The notes beneath the pieces are model-generated. The model was not told where the DNA came from and did no database searches. It saw only the letters and a program-made list of their open reading frames with translations. Positions 7,369 to 17,273 of a stretch of DNA of 64,000 nt are shown in pieces (the stretch's first letter is position 1; the number at the start of each line of letters is the position of its first letter). This DNA comes from CAZISM01 sp964541895 (GTDB lineage Bacteria > Zhuqueibacterota > Zhuqueibacteria > Residuimicrobiales > Residuimicrobiaceae). The DNA is taken from the NCBI GenBank assembly GCA_964541895.1, contig CAZISM010000010.1:15588-79587 (forward strand), in the 5' to 3' direction. The position numbers and the translations under genes were made by a program.

Positions 7369-9330
7369 TCACTCCAATGCCGTGACTCGCAGATTGGCGA
7401 TGCGCACAATCGCCCGGCTGCCGATGACGCGAAAGCCGATTTTGCCGTCGGTCGGGACCGCTTCTGTCGGCGCCTCCTGATCGTTGAATCCTGAAACGAC
7501 CTTGCCATCCACCTGCAGTTGACAGCGACGCCCCTGTTTGACGATCGCCACATGATATATTTTGCCGGTTTCTGTACAGGGATCGGGCCCCTGGCCGACC
7601 AGGACCAGTCCGGGATTGCGTCGCCAGTTGGATACACCGGTGTGAATGCCTTTATCATCGTACCGGCTTAACGAGAGATGGCAGGAGCGAACCACGGCAG
7701 CACTGTCTGTATATTCGCTGAATCGGCCGCTGCGAGGGGGTACGCCGGTGATGGCATCCTCGCCATGAACACCTTTCATTCCCAGAAATGTTATTAAAAG
7801 CCCGCTGGTTTCTTCCACCAACAGATCATAGGCCAAACAGATATCATCTGGAAAGCTTTTTTTAATAAAAGCATGTACACCGATGCCACCCTGTTGTGAG
7901 CCGGTACAATTCAGCCGCAGCCAACCATTGTGCATCAGCGAGACGCCGCTGGTGTAGCCCTCCAGATGCCATTGATCAAGAGTGGTAAAATTATCACTGA
8001 ACAGCGTCTGCCCTTGTGCTACTATTTTTTGATGCATAATGGGATCCTGCAAACCGTCGGTATTGGAGTTAACCAGTTCCTGCAACGACGCCGGGATCGC
8101 AGCCACGCAGACATCGGCAGAGCCCAGTTTGTGCGAGGTAAAGATTACTTGTTTGCCTTGGCGGTCAAAGCTGGGGTGGGGATGATCGCCGCCCCCATAA
8201 GTGCGATGATTGAGGGTCAGCGGGTGCTGCCGGCTGGTGCGGCCTTCGAAGAGCATGATATCGCCATGCCAGTTGTCGGCCACCACCCAGTCGCCATTGT
8301 CGCTGCCTGATGGATGCCACCAGTTGCGACGTGAATACTCCTGCGGTGTGCCGCCGGGCCACCAGGAACCGGCGCCGATGATGCGTGTGTCGCCGCGCAG
8401 AACGTCCAGCACTTTGATGTGCGACCAGTCGTCCTGCCCCGCTCCTTGTACGGAGCCGGTAAAGAGAATGGTATCGTTAATCCACCACACCGCATGGGTC
8501 ACCAGTTCGTTCTCGACCGCCTGATAGATATTGCGCACCACGCCGTCGCGGATGTCCACCACCCAGAGCCGCTGGCAGCGGGCAGCATAATCTGTTGGAC
8601 CGGTAGAAGCTGTTCGCGGTCCGGCGCGAAATTTGTAAGGTTCCATGGCGGAGGAGAGAGACAGCAAATGGGGATTGGTCCGGCTCCATTGCACATGATA
8701 TAACGGGCCATGTTCAGGCGGCAATGAAACCAGACGTCGTTGCTCGCCGGTGTCGAGGTCGATGATGAACAGGGCCGGTCCGCCTCGTTCTCCGAATCCC
8801 ATGGTGCCGTAGGCAAGATGCTTGCCGTCACAACTCTCATTGAGCGTATACTCTTTATGGATCGTGGGCGCCAGCCGGGTGATTACGCGGATACGGCCAT
8901 GGGCGACCGTGGTCTTGGATACTTTAATTTTTAATTCCATTTCAACAACCGAGTTATCGCACACGGCGTAAACGGTATTGCGATGAACCGACGCCGTGGC
9001 GCCGGTGAGCGCCTTGCCGTCCGCTCCGGTCAGGCGGACGAGCTCGCCGCTGTTCTCCAGGCAGGCCATCAATCCGCCGGACGGCCGGTTGGAGTAAAAC
9101 AGCACAGCTTTGCTGTCAGATAACCAGCAACGCTGATGATAGTATAAATTGATATCCTGTGCCGGATGGGAGGTGAGAAATAAAAGCCGGGTGCCGGTTT
9201 CAAGATCTATTATGGAGCGGCTTTCCGGCGGCAGGACGGTGAGCGGGTAGGGCTTGCTCCAATTTTCGGCAGCTAATGTTCCGTACAGAGCAGTAATGGT
9301 GAGAACAATTATCATGAAGCTTCGAGGCAT
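7369..9330 (-). CDS. Secreted oligogalacturonate lyase-like beta-propeller fused to a DUF1961 domain
   Basis: 653 residues with a signal peptide (MIIVLTITALYGTLAA). The ATG at 9330 follows GGAG by nine bases. Residues about 25-400 form a seven-bladed WD40-like/TolB-like propeller resembling PL22 oligogalacturonate lyases: an opening DLETGTRLLFLT, then YYHQRCWLSDSKAVLFYSNR, and a late HPHPSFDRQGKQVIFTS blade. The C-terminal 200 residues match the concanavalin-like DUF1961 family (LTFLGMKGVHGED, SEYTDS, WRRNPGLVLVGQG, GKIGFR), found with alginate- and ulvan-type uronate degradation enzymes. PL22 enzymes cleave unsaturated oligouronides by beta-elimination using His and metal-binding residues; I did not map these residue by residue, so lyase activity is an inference. 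It is divergent from the six-hairpin glycosidase-like gene at 9731, suggesting a shared substrate. Confidence 0.72.
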   Translation of the reverse strand: MPRSFMIIVLTITALYGTLAAENWSKPYPLTVLPPESRSIIDLETGTRLLFLTSHPAQDINLYYHQRCWLSDSKAVLFYSNRPSGGLMACLENSGELVRLTGADGKALTGATASVHRNTVYAVCDNSVVEMELKIKVSKTTVAHGRIRVITRLAPTIHKEYTLNESCDGKHLAYGTMGFGERGGPALFIIDLDTGEQRRLVSLPPEHGPLYHVQWSRTNPHLLSLSSAMEPYKFRAGPRTASTGPTDYAARCQRLWVVDIRDGVVRNIYQAVENELVTHAVWWINDTILFTGSVQGAGQDDWSHIKVLDVLRGDTRIIGAGSWWPGGTPQEYSRRNWWHPSGSDNGDWVVADNWHGDIMLFEGRTSRQHPLTLNHRTYGGGDHPHPSFDRQGKQVIFTSHKLGSADVCVAAIPASLQELVNSNTDGLQDPIMHQKIVAQGQTLFSDNFTTLDQWHLEGYTSGVSLMHNGWLRLNCTGSQQGGIGVHAFIKKSFPDDICLAYDLLVEETSGLLITFLGMKGVHGEDAITGVPPRSGRFSEYTDSAAVVRSCHLSLSRYDDKGIHTGVSNWRRNPGLVLVGQGPDPCTETGKIYHVAIVKQGRRCQLQVDGKVVSGFNDQEAPTEAVPTDGKIGFRVIGSRAIVRIANLRVTALE

Positions 9331-9730
9331 GATGGGCGCTCCTTATTGTATTACGATCATGGTCAGAAAATGTCGGACACCTCGAACGTATCCGACATTT
9401 GGGACCGGCTCGTCCGGGTTAGCGAGATAAAATAAATATGGACGATGTCGCCGATTCGGCTGCCGCCATTGTACATTTTAAAAATACCAAATTATTCGTA
9501 AAAAGCAAAGGAATGGTAGAGAGGAGAGATTAGATGCTTGAGCGGTTGAACGTGTGAAAATCGGCACTTTAGAATAATCAATGAGTCAACGCCATATCCT
9601 GGATTAGCGAGATCAGGATTGCCTGAACTAACCAGATTACGGCTGAAAAAACAATCAAAAAATAATTGAAAGATAACATATAATTCAGTAAACTGTTTTT
9701 CAGGAAATTGTACTCTGAGGGCCTAAGGAT
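9331..9730. other. Divergent intergenic region with a perfect inverted repeat
   Basis: 400 bases separating two divergently transcribed secreted-enzyme genes, so both promoters should lie here. A TATAAT occurs at about 9679-9684 without a good -35. The clearest element is the inverted repeat at 9368-9400, described separately. The segment near 9590-9650 (ATCAGGATTGCCTGAACTAA) looks like dispersed repeat material, but no second copy was found in this window. Confidence 0.5.
9368..9400. repeat. 10-bp-arm inverted repeat, member of a dispersed family
   Basis: AAATGTCGGA (9368-9377) and TCCGACATTT (9391-9400) are perfect inverted arms around a 13-base loop, CACCTCGAACGTA. A related sequence lies at 18569-18602 (AATATCAGG, CACCTC, AATGTCCGACAATGG). 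It shares the CACCTC loop and the CCGACA arm but is degenerate on the left. It could be an operator, an end of a small element, or a dispersed palindromic repeat. There is no T-run, so it is not an intrinsic terminator. Confidence 0.6.
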
Positions 9731-12499
9731 ATGAAGCTGATATCACAGAGCCAGCGAAAGAAATCCCGAGTAATCTGTAGTGGATTTCGGCATCTGGGCG
9801 AGATAATCATGTTACTGATTTTTTTATTCACATTGGCCTTATCGCCTGTTGCCGACGCAGCCATAACCGGCAGCGTCAATTCGTCGGCTGCTGCGGTGGC
9901 CATCGCCTGGCGGGATGATAAACCGGCTGGACGGATCGAGGTTTTGCACGGCCGGTTGGCAGGCCTGAAGATCAGCAAAGGGCGAGGGCGGGTGGATGGC
10001 GATCGTTTTGTTTTTTCTCAGCAGGGCGAAAACCGGCTAGAGATCCGGCTGCTTGATGCCAATGCTGCTGCAGGTCGCGGCGCCACGGTCGTGGGCGTGC
10101 GCACAAACAGCAATGCTTTTTCTTTTTTTCTCAGGGATGTGTCCACTGAATTTCCCGTCTGGATACCGGCGTATGGCGTAGCTGTCCTGCCGGCCGGCGA
10201 CAACCGTTCCTGTGCGCAGATTGAAGAGGCTGTAACAGCGCGCGAGCTAAAGACGAAAAGACAGATCATCGATGCAGAGCCGGAAGAATCTTTTGAAAAT
10301 GCGGCACCGTATACACGTGATCAACCGTGTCCGACCTGGCTGGGCCTCGGCCGGGATATCCGGATTTTCGAAATCGCACTCGCTCAGGACATGGAGATCG
10401 TCTATCCGAAAATGGCGTCGCAGCCGGTGAACCTGCCGGAGCGAGGCAATCGTGGTGCGGCCTATTGTTATCTGCCTGGCCGCGGTCAGGGTGTGGATAA
10501 TCAGGTCATGCGCAGGCTTGAAGAGGGTGTTTTGCCCATATTGCATGTGACACGAGTGGATGAAGAGGTCGAGTACATAACGACACAGTTTGTTTCCCTG
10601 GAGCACTCGGCGCTGAACGCCAAAACGGTATCGGGCACCCATTATCTGGTGGCTGATAATTATTGCGCCGGCCATATGTTCACCCATGAGCAGCAGGATA
10701 AGCTCAAGACACTGTTGCAGGAGCCGACTTCGGGCAGGGAAGAGACGGTGTTATTCGTCAGAACCGTTGCCACGAACAACTCGTCGGTGCCTCGCTATGC
10801 CTGGTTCAAAACCATCAAGCCCGGCAGGGCGTGGTATGACAATTCGAAATATACCTTTGACCGCGCGGCCGGCTTTTCCAGTTATGGTCCGGATCGTGTT
10901 TTCGCCGTTTCCAGATTTAACGGCACAACCATGCCGGATGAAGAGATGGCCGTGCTGCTCAAGCCACATGAAAAGGCCGTATTTGATTTCTATCTCCCGC
11001 ATCAGCCGGTGTCCGCAGATAGGGCAAAGAGGCTTGCTGAAAAGTCTTTTACGGACGCTTTGGCAGAGTGCAAAGCCTTCTGGCTCGAAAAGCTGTCTTG
11101 CGCCGGCCGTTTCGAATTGCCGGAAAAACGAATCAACGAGATGGTGCAGGCCGGACTGCTGCATCTGGATCTGATCACCTACGGTCTTGAACCGGACAGC
11201 ACCCTGGCGCCGGCGATCGGCGTCTATTCGCCCATTGGAACGGAAAGCTCGCCCATCATCCAGTTTTATAATTCCATGGGCTTGCACGACATGGCGAAAA
11301 GAGCCTGCATGTATTTCCTCGATAAGCAACATGCCGATGGCATGATACAGAATTTCGGCGGCTATATGGTAGAGACCGGCGCTGCGCTATGGACCATGGG
11401 AGAGTATTTTCGCTATACCCGTGATCGCGAATGGATTTTGCGCGTCAAGACGAAACTTTTGAAGGCGTGCGATTTTTTAATCGCCTGGCGGAATCGCAAT
11501 AAAAAGGAATCCCTGGCTAATGCAGGATATGGCATGATCGATGGCAAGGTGGCGGATCCAGAGGATCCCTATCACCAGTACATGCTCAACGGCTATGCGT
11601 ATCTGGGTATCAGTCGAATCGCCGAGATCTTGCAGAGCATCGATGAGGCCAATGCGCGCCGGCTCGGCGAGGAAGCAGATGCCTGGAAGATGGATATTCG
11701 TACTTGTCTGTTACACTCCATGGCCGGATCGCCGGTGGTGCCCCTGGGGGATGGCGCCTGGTCACCGACGGTTCCTCCCTGGCCTGAAGCCAGAGCCATG
11801 CGGCTGCTTTATTCCGATGGTGAACCGTTCCAGTCACACGGCACGGTTACGGTGTCAGATGGCCTGTTAGGACCGCTGTATCTGGTTTTCTGTGAGGTTC
11901 TCGATCCCGGGGATCCGGTCTCGCGCATGATGCTGGAGTATCATCAGGAGCTGTTTTTTCAGCGCAATGCGGCATTCAGTCAGCCTTATTACAGTCGGCA
12001 TAATTGGCTGCAGCTTAAACTTGGGATGACCAAATCATTTTTAAAAACATACTATAACACCTTTTCGGCGCTGGCGGATCGTCAGACCTATACGTTCTGG
12101 GAACATCTCTATCAGGCCAGTGTGCACAAAACCCATGAAGAGGCCTGGTTTCTCATGGAGACGCGATGGATGCTGTACATGGAAGCCGGCGACAGGCTGA
12201 AATTGCTGCAGGGGATACCGAGAAGCTGGCTCGAGGACGGCAAAAAAATCAGTGTGACCCGAGCGGCCAGCTATTTCGGCCCGTTGTCGTTTAATGTGGT
12301 TTCTTCAGTTGACAAAGGATGGATCGAGGCGGATGTTGAATGCCGTTCGGAGCTAAAGCCATCAGAAGTCGTCATCCGTATTCCGCATCCTCTGGGCAAA
12401 CAGCCGGTTCATGTCGTCGGCGGCGTGTATCGGGCAGAGGAGGAATCGGTCATCATCAAGCCGTTCATCGGCAAGGCTGAGGTTCGGATTCAATATTAA
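9731..12499 (+). CDS. Secreted six-hairpin (alpha/alpha)6 glycosidase-like protein
   Basis: 922 residues from the ATG at 9731. The Sec signal (MLLIFLFTLALSPVADA) begins at Met27, so the ATG at 9809 is an equally good start. The N-terminal 400 residues are beta-rich and of unknown family. From about residue 450 to 850 the protein has the helical pattern of six-hairpin glycosidases (for example WTMGEYFRYTRDREWI and LYSDGEPFQSHGTVTVSDGL) seen in GH families acting on rhamnosides, uronides and related glycans. A short beta-sandwich ends it. No family-specific catalytic pair was identified, so the substrate is open. It is divergent from the PL22-like/DUF1961 gene and probably acts on the same polysaccharide outside the cell. 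The stop lies 29 bases before an assembly gap. Confidence 0.62.
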   Translation: MKLISQSQRKKSRVICSGFRHLGEIIMLLIFLFTLALSPVADAAITGSVNSSAAAVAIAWRDDKPAGRIEVLHGRLAGLKISKGRGRVDGDRFVFSQQGENRLEIRLLDANAAAGRGATVVGVRTNSNAFSFFLRDVSTEFPVWIPAYGVAVLPAGDNRSCAQIEEAVTARELKTKRQIIDAEPEESFENAAPYTRDQPCPTWLGLGRDIRIFEIALAQDMEIVYPKMASQPVNLPERGNRGAAYCYLPGRGQGVDNQVMRRLEEGVLPILHVTRVDEEVEYITTQFVSLEHSALNAKTVSGTHYLVADNYCAGHMFTHEQQDKLKTLLQEPTSGREETVLFVRTVATNNSSVPRYAWFKTIKPGRAWYDNSKYTFDRAAGFSSYGPDRVFAVSRFNGTTMPDEEMAVLLKPHEKAVFDFYLPHQPVSADRAKRLAEKSFTDALAECKAFWLEKLSCAGRFELPEKRINEMVQAGLLHLDLITYGLEPDSTLAPAIGVYSPIGTESSPIIQFYNSMGLHDMAKRACMYFLDKQHADGMIQNFGGYMVETGAALWTMGEYFRYTRDREWILRVKTKLLKACDFLIAWRNRNKKESLANAGYGMIDGKVADPEDPYHQYMLNGYAYLGISRIAEILQSIDEANARRLGEEADAWKMDIRTCLLHSMAGSPVVPLGDGAWSPTVPPWPEARAMRLLYSDGEPFQSHGTVTVSDGLLGPLYLVFCEVLDPGDPVSRMMLEYHQELFFQRNAAFSQPYYSRHNWLQLKLGMTKSFLKTYYNTFSALADRQTYTFWEHLYQASVHKTHEEAWFLMETRWMLYMEAGDRLKLLQGIPRSWLEDGKKISVTRAASYFGPLSFNVVSSVDKGWIEADVECRSELKPSEVVIRIPHPLGKQPVHVVGGVYRAEEESVIIKPFIGKAEVRIQY

Positions 12500-12528
12500 T
12501 GGAGGTAGAACAGCGCGTCGAAAGTCGC

Positions 12529-12628
12529 NNNNNNNNNNNNNNNNNNNNNNNNNNNNNNNNNNNNNNNNNNNNNNNNNNNNNNNNNNNNNNNNNNNNNNNN
12601 NNNNNNNNNNNNNNNNNNNNNNNNNNNN
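12529..12628. other. Assembly gap, 100 N
   Basis: A run of exactly 100 undetermined bases. The flanks do not share sequence, unlike the second gap, so real DNA of unknown length may be missing here. Confidence 0.99.
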
Positions 12629-13251
12629 TGCACACTCGTATGAATAATCTAGTATTGATAGAATTTTATTGTGATATATGTCAACTTCCTTAGCAAAATT
12701 CGCCGGGAGGAAACAGCTCCCGTGATTTGTAAAAATTATGATTACTGTTTGGTAATCGGAGAGCCTTTCCTTGCTGGTGCGGTGTGGAATGACCGATCAT
12801 TCTGCCCGATGTTCTAAATATATAAATACAGTGATTTGAAAGGATTTTTTTAATTTATACAACAGTATAGCTAAACTCTGCAATTCGATTTTTTGCTAAA
12901 TTCGTCAGACATTCGCCGGATTTGTCACTTTTGCACAGGCAGGCCACGTCGGGGATTCTTGCTGATAACTATCTTTTAATCTTGCATCTTACCTATTACT
13001 GCTCTGCCGGCCTCTTCGCTGGCATGTTTATTGTCTCACTATTTGTATCTTTGTCTTTTTAAGGAACTGGATACCGAGATGCCGCCAAACGCGGCTGCAT
13101 CCGGGGTTCCTGCCTGGGAAACGAGAGCGTCCCGCTCTGTATATTGAAGGGAGGTGATGGCGGGTAGTTTAGAGAGGCTGCTGATGGTGTTCAGCCCTCC
13201 TGGCGAGTCCAATCCGTTGTAATATTGTTATCAAGCTATAAGGAGCAATGT
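12629..13251. other. AT-rich intergenic region after the gap
   Basis: 623 bases with no credible gene. It must contain the promoter of the gene at 13252, but no strong -35/-10 pair was found. Near its right end (13124-13138) is a short hairpin AGAGCG-TCC-CGCTCT within GGGTTCCTGCCTGGGAAACGAG-like text, a type of hairpin-rich spacer sequence also seen at 38516. A 22-codon frame at 13079 over this hairpin has no ribosome binding site and is not called. Confidence 0.5.
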
Positions 13252-15738
13252 ATGAAGCGATACACATTATTGATGTTTTGTTTGACCATACTGGTGCTGC
13301 TGGCTGGCATGGTCTATGCCGACGGTCCGGGCCGGCGCGGCGATGATTGGGATAGACACTATACCTCCAGTTCAGCCATCGAAGGCACCGTGTTGGATGA
13401 AACCGCAACGCCATTGGCAGAGGCTGTTGTCACCGTAACCCGCATCGGTCTGCCGAGCTTTTCAGCCAAAGATACCACAGATGACAGCGGCAGCTGGTTC
13501 GTGGGCAAACTCATGGCCGGCAACTATCTGGTAAAGGCGGAACGAGCCGGTTATTTGCTGCAGTACTATGATCACAGTGAAAGCCAGTTTGGCGCCAGGC
13601 TGATCTCTCTGGCGCAAAAGGACACAGTCAGCAAAATTCAATTTGACCTGGCCAAGGGCGCCTCCATTTCCGGAACGGTGTATCATGATGACAACGTCAC
13701 ACCGATCGCCGGCGTGGAAATTGCGATTATTAAAAAGCGGGACAGTCGCCTGCAGACCAGCAGTTATAAAGCGGTGACCGATGACGCCGGTCAGTATCGC
13801 ATCAGCGGCCTGCTGAGCGGTGGCTATGTGATCAAGGCGTTGAAACAGGGCTACATCTCCGAGTACTATAAAGAGGCCGCATCGCGGACCGAGGCAGACA
13901 CGGTACAGGTCACTGCTCCGGACGAAAAGAGCGGCATTGATTTTACGCTGGCGCAAACCAACGCCATCATCGGCACGATTACAAGCAAAGCAACCGGCGA
14001 ACCGATTGCCGATGCCTGGATCGCTGTATACACTACGAACATGATCAGCGCCCGGTATATAAGAGCGGTCGCCAAAGTGCGCAGCGACAGCAAAGGCTGG
14101 TATGCCATAACCGTCAAACCGGGCAGCTACCTGGTGGCGGCCGAAGCCACGGGCTACAGCGCGCAGTGGTTTAAATATGTGTCGACCATCGATTCCGCAA
14201 CAGCTGTGGTGGTGACGGAAGGCGAACACAGCAGGGCCGATTTTGCCTTAGGCGGTTGGGGCACGGTCAGCGGCCAGGTGGTGGATGAAAAAACCTCGGC
14301 GCCGATCGCCAACGCCACGATTCATGCGTATAACGAGCACAAGGGCATTGGCCACAAACGCACATTTACCGCTGTGAGTGCAGGTGACGGCACCTTTTCG
14401 TTCAGCGGCCTGCCTTCGGGCAGTTACGTTCTCGATGCTCAGGCGGCCGGCTATGTGAAAGAGTACTGGCAGGAGGCGGATTCGTTGCGCAATGCCAAAC
14501 TGGTGGTCGTCAAGAGTTCGGTTCAGGTCACCGACATCCGCTTTACTCTCGGCAGCGGCGGCGCCATTGCCGGCACGGTGACGGATGCCGGCGATAATAC
14601 ACCTCTGGCCGACGTTCTGGTTGAGGTGCAATCGTTTCGTCACCGCATCAAAGCCAGCGGACGTACCGATGCTGCCGGCCGCTATGTAATCAGCGGCCTA
14701 AAAAGCGGCTCGTACATGGTATCCGCTTCGATCAGCGGTTACCTCCCGCAATGGTATGACAGCGTGTCGACGGCGAGAAACGCCGGCAAGGTCGAGGTGG
14801 TGTTGCCCAACACCACAGAGAATATCGATTTCGCTTTGAGCAAAATCGAGCCCCTGCCGCGCAGCATTTCCGGTCTGGTGGTGGACGACAGCACCGGGCT
14901 GCCTCTGGAGAACGTGAGCGTCAAAGCCATTCCGGTGAATTCGTACAGACGATCGAAAACCGCGTTGACCGCTATGGACGGCACCTATGTCATCCGCGGC
15001 CTGGCCGACGGCAGCTATATTCTTCTCATTCACGCCCCCGGCTACCAGGGCGAGTTTTATGACAATGTGAAATCGGCGAGCGAAGCCAAAGTTGTTGACG
15101 TGGTGTCCGGCAGCGAGGTGAGCGGCATTGATATCGGCCTGAGCTTGCAGCAGCTTGGCGCTTATCGTGTAGCCGGCTGCATCAAGAACAGGCTCGGCAG
15201 CGCGATCGAAGGCGCCCTGATTACGTTCAGGACCGATGATGAGATCGTCGCCACTGCGGTGACGGCAGAGGACGGCAGCTACAGCGTTGAAAGCCTGCCG
15301 GCGGATAGTTACTCCATCCTGGCTTCGACCATTGGTTTTGGCGATGTAACATCGACGGTATCTGTGGGCAATACCATTAACGTCTATGGGCTCGATATGA
15401 TGGTGGCCAACACCACCACCGATGTGCAGACGCTCTCTGCACAGCCGGCGCAGTTCGAGTTGGCGCAGAACTATCCCAATCCGTTTAATCCATCGACACA
15501 GATCAATTTCACTCTGGCGCAAGCCGGTCTGGTTCGATTGACCGTCTATGACGTGCTGGGCAGGGAAATCAAAAGACTCGTCGACGGCGCAAAAGCGGCC
15601 GGAACCTATAACGCCATCTGGGATGGCACCAACAGCCAGGGTGAAAAGATCGCCTCAGGCATCTATTTCTACCGGCTGCAGTTCCAGGGCAGTTCGCAAT
15701 CGTTCAACACCTTGCGACGGATGATTTATATTAAATAG
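13252..15738 (+). CDS. Secreted carboxypeptidase-regulatory-domain repeat protein with sorting domain
   Basis: 828 residues from the ATG at 13252, chosen because AAGGAG lies six bases upstream and the Sec signal starts there (TLLMFCLTILVLLAGMVYA). The mature protein is a string of about seven CarboxypepD_reg/SD-repeat-like beta-sandwiches of about 95 residues. Each has the pattern G.V.DE....LA.A.V......TD..G.Y.I.GL..G.Y.V.A...GY...YY. The last 90 residues (NYPNPFNPSTQINFTL, YDVLGREIKRLVDG, ASGIYFYRL) are the classic FCB type A sorting/FlgD-like domain. Such proteins are structural or adhesive surface components; there is no catalytic domain. A good intrinsic terminator follows at 15767-15805. 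Confidence 0.88.
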   Translation: MKRYTLLMFCLTILVLLAGMVYADGPGRRGDDWDRHYTSSSAIEGTVLDETATPLAEAVVTVTRIGLPSFSAKDTTDDSGSWFVGKLMAGNYLVKAERAGYLLQYYDHSESQFGARLISLAQKDTVSKIQFDLAKGASISGTVYHDDNVTPIAGVEIAIIKKRDSRLQTSSYKAVTDDAGQYRISGLLSGGYVIKALKQGYISEYYKEAASRTEADTVQVTAPDEKSGIDFTLAQTNAIIGTITSKATGEPIADAWIAVYTTNMISARYIRAVAKVRSDSKGWYAITVKPGSYLVAAEATGYSAQWFKYVSTIDSATAVVVTEGEHSRADFALGGWGTVSGQVVDEKTSAPIANATIHAYNEHKGIGHKRTFTAVSAGDGTFSFSGLPSGSYVLDAQAAGYVKEYWQEADSLRNAKLVVVKSSVQVTDIRFTLGSGGAIAGTVTDAGDNTPLADVLVEVQSFRHRIKASGRTDAAGRYVISGLKSGSYMVSASISGYLPQWYDSVSTARNAGKVEVVLPNTTENIDFALSKIEPLPRSISGLVVDDSTGLPLENVSVKAIPVNSYRRSKTALTAMDGTYVIRGLADGSYILLIHAPGYQGEFYDNVKSASEAKVVDVVSGSEVSGIDIGLSLQQLGAYRVAGCIKNRLGSAIEGALITFRTDDEIVATAVTAEDGSYSVESLPADSYSILASTIGFGDVTSTVSVGNTINVYGLDMMVANTTTDVQTLSAQPAQFELAQNYPNPFNPSTQINFTLAQAGLVRLTVYDVLGREIKRLVDGAKAAGTYNAIWDGTNSQGEKIASGIYFYRLQFQGSSQSFNTLRRMIYIK

Positions 15739-15766
15739 TCTCCTCCTCACTCCGTTACTATACCGC

Positions 15767-15805
15767 AGCAGAGGCGCAACGTTGTTCTTGCGCCTTTGCT
15801 GTTTT
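15767..15805 (+). terminator. Rho-independent terminator
   Basis: AGCAGAGGCGCAA (15767-15779) pairs with TTGCGCCTTTGCT (15788-15800), with one G-T mismatch, around an eight-base loop. TGTTTT-type sequence follows. It lies 29 bases after the stop of the repeat-protein gene. Confidence 0.8.
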
Positions 15806-15891
15806 ATAAGGGGTGCGATTCGGCAAGGCAGCGGTTGATGTTGGTTATCTCTTTTCTGCCGGCGAGTGGCTCCGGCAAGCAGGAAGAGCAT

Positions 15892-15953
15892 CGTGTATCT
15901 CGGGCGAATGCCCGATTAATGGTTCCGCCCGGGGAAGCATTCCCCGGGCGATC
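15892..15953 (+). repeat. Double-hairpin dispersed element, copy 1
   Basis: TCGGGC-GAAT-GCCCGA (15900-15915) is followed by a linker containing GGTTCC and then a perfect 10-bp hairpin GCCCGGGGAA-GCA-TTCCCCGGGC (15927-15949). The same order of hairpin, GGTTCC linker, hairpin and GATC recurs in inverted orientation at 58144-58207. Both copies sit between convergent genes. Confidence 0.75.
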
Positions 15954-16001
15954 GGCGCCGGGAAGCGGCTCCGGCAATAAAATTTTGTGTCCTTGCCTTG
16001 A

Positions 16002-17273
16002 TTATTCCAACCGGAACAGCTCGCGGGCATTTTCACGCAGAATCCGCTCCGCCAGCCAGAGTGCTTCCGATAGCGTGATATAACCGTTTTCCACCTTGCG
16101 GCCGAGAACCTGGGCGGTGATGCGGCGGGCGATTTTTGTGTGACCGTAGGCGCCTTCGACATAGTTTGAATCGCCGCCCACAGCCAGGATTTTGTTGGCA
16201 GGAATGGTCTCGATCCACTCGTCGAGGGTGCGTAGCGAAAAGGCCGGCGACACGGCCGACATCCAGCAAAGGTCGGCGTAGACGTTGGCGAAATTTTTGG
16301 CCAGAGCGGACATTTCGCCGGCCCAGGGATAGCCGGCATGGAAGAGATCGAACCGGGCGCCGGGGAAATCCAGCAGCAAGCTGGTCATCAGAGTCGGTTT
16401 GGAATTTTCAATATAGTTGCCGTTGCCTTCCTGCAGGCCGGTATGGATCTGCAAAGGCATTTTCCGGTCAGCGGCCAGGGCGACCAGGTTTCTCGTCATA
16501 AAATCCTGCAGCGGTTTGAGTTCGGCAAAATCGGGCGGGCTTTTTTCCGTCAGCAGCCGGCTGAGAGCGCGTTCGGCGTCGACTTTGTCGCAGCGATCGA
16601 TCTGCAGGGTGCGTTGATAGGCGAGAAATATCTTGACCGCCACAATGCCTCTTGAAGCGAACGCATCGAGTTTCGCCTCCTGGGCCTGCAAAAGATGATT
16701 CAGTTTTTCAATGGGATGCCCTGCCTCTTGTTCCAGGTTCGCCAGGTCGGTTTTGGAAGCCGGCATGGCATAGTGATCGAGGATCGGCACGGCGCAGAAC
16801 AATTCCCGGTCTACCTCCACGTGTTGCCCCGGCCAGCGGATGACCAGCGCCTTGTCGATGCGGGCGCGGTCGCGCAAAACGAATTTAAACCATCCCGGCT
16901 TGCGCGCCTCATTGATGCGGTCACACAACGCGGCCACTGTTTCGGCGGTGATATCCTCGACTGCAAACAAATCCCGCATGTATTCGAGCATGGCCCGGCC
17001 ATAGGCGGTGGTGCGCACATAGGGCCACCATGGCGCCAGCAGATCCCACCGTTCCGCCACGGTCAGGCCATTGTCCGGACGGCGCAGCGCCTGCAGATGT
17101 TCGGCCGGCATGCCGCTGGAAACCAGGTCGGACGAGACATAGTGTTCAAAAAAGCCGAAAAAGCCCAGCCGGTTCGCACAGGCGATCTCTTCGTCCGGAA
17201 TGTGTTCGTGGGTGTCGATGACGGGAATTTGAAAAATATGTTCGTTCAGAGATTCAATGGCGGTCTTTATCAT
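16002..17273 (-). CDS. Amidohydrolase-superfamily protein, uronate isomerase-like
   Basis: 423 residues from the ATG at 17273. This start overlaps the upstream gene's stop as ATGA; the longer open frame reads into that gene and is not used. The N-terminus has the amidohydrolase metal motif in the form VIDTHEHIPDEE (about residues 17-28). Later come a Lys-containing VKIFLAY strand, HTGLQEGNGN, a His-Ala-Gly motif (DLFHAGYPWAGE) and a final Asp strand (LAVGGDSNY). The family includes hydrolases, decarboxylases and uronate isomerases. The context of secreted glycan hydrolases makes a sugar-acid substrate plausible but not proven. Translational coupling to the TIM-barrel gene upstream suggests they act in one pathway, although that protein is predicted to be exported and this one has no signal peptide. 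Confidence 0.78.
   Translation of the reverse strand: MIKTAIESLNEHIFQIPVIDTHEHIPDEEIACANRLGFFGFFEHYVSSDLVSSGMPAEHLQALRRPDNGLTVAERWDLLAPWWPYVRTTAYGRAMLEYMRDLFAVEDITAETVAALCDRINEARKPGWFKFVLRDRARIDKALVIRWPGQHVEVDRELFCAVPILDHYAMPASKTDLANLEQEAGHPIEKLNHLLQAQEAKLDAFASRGIVAVKIFLAYQRTLQIDRCDKVDAERALSRLLTEKSPPDFAELKPLQDFMTRNLVALAADRKMPLQIHTGLQEGNGNYIENSKPTLMTSLLLDFPGARFDLFHAGYPWAGEMSALAKNFANVYADLCWMSAVSPAFSLRTLDEWIETIPANKILAVGGDSNYVEGAYGHTKIARRITAQVLGRKVENGYITLSEALWLAERILRENARELFRLE

Noticed and set aside
13079..13147. 22-codon open frame (MPPNAAASGVPAWE...)
   Set aside because: It covers a hairpin-rich repeat-like sequence and lacks a ribosome binding site.
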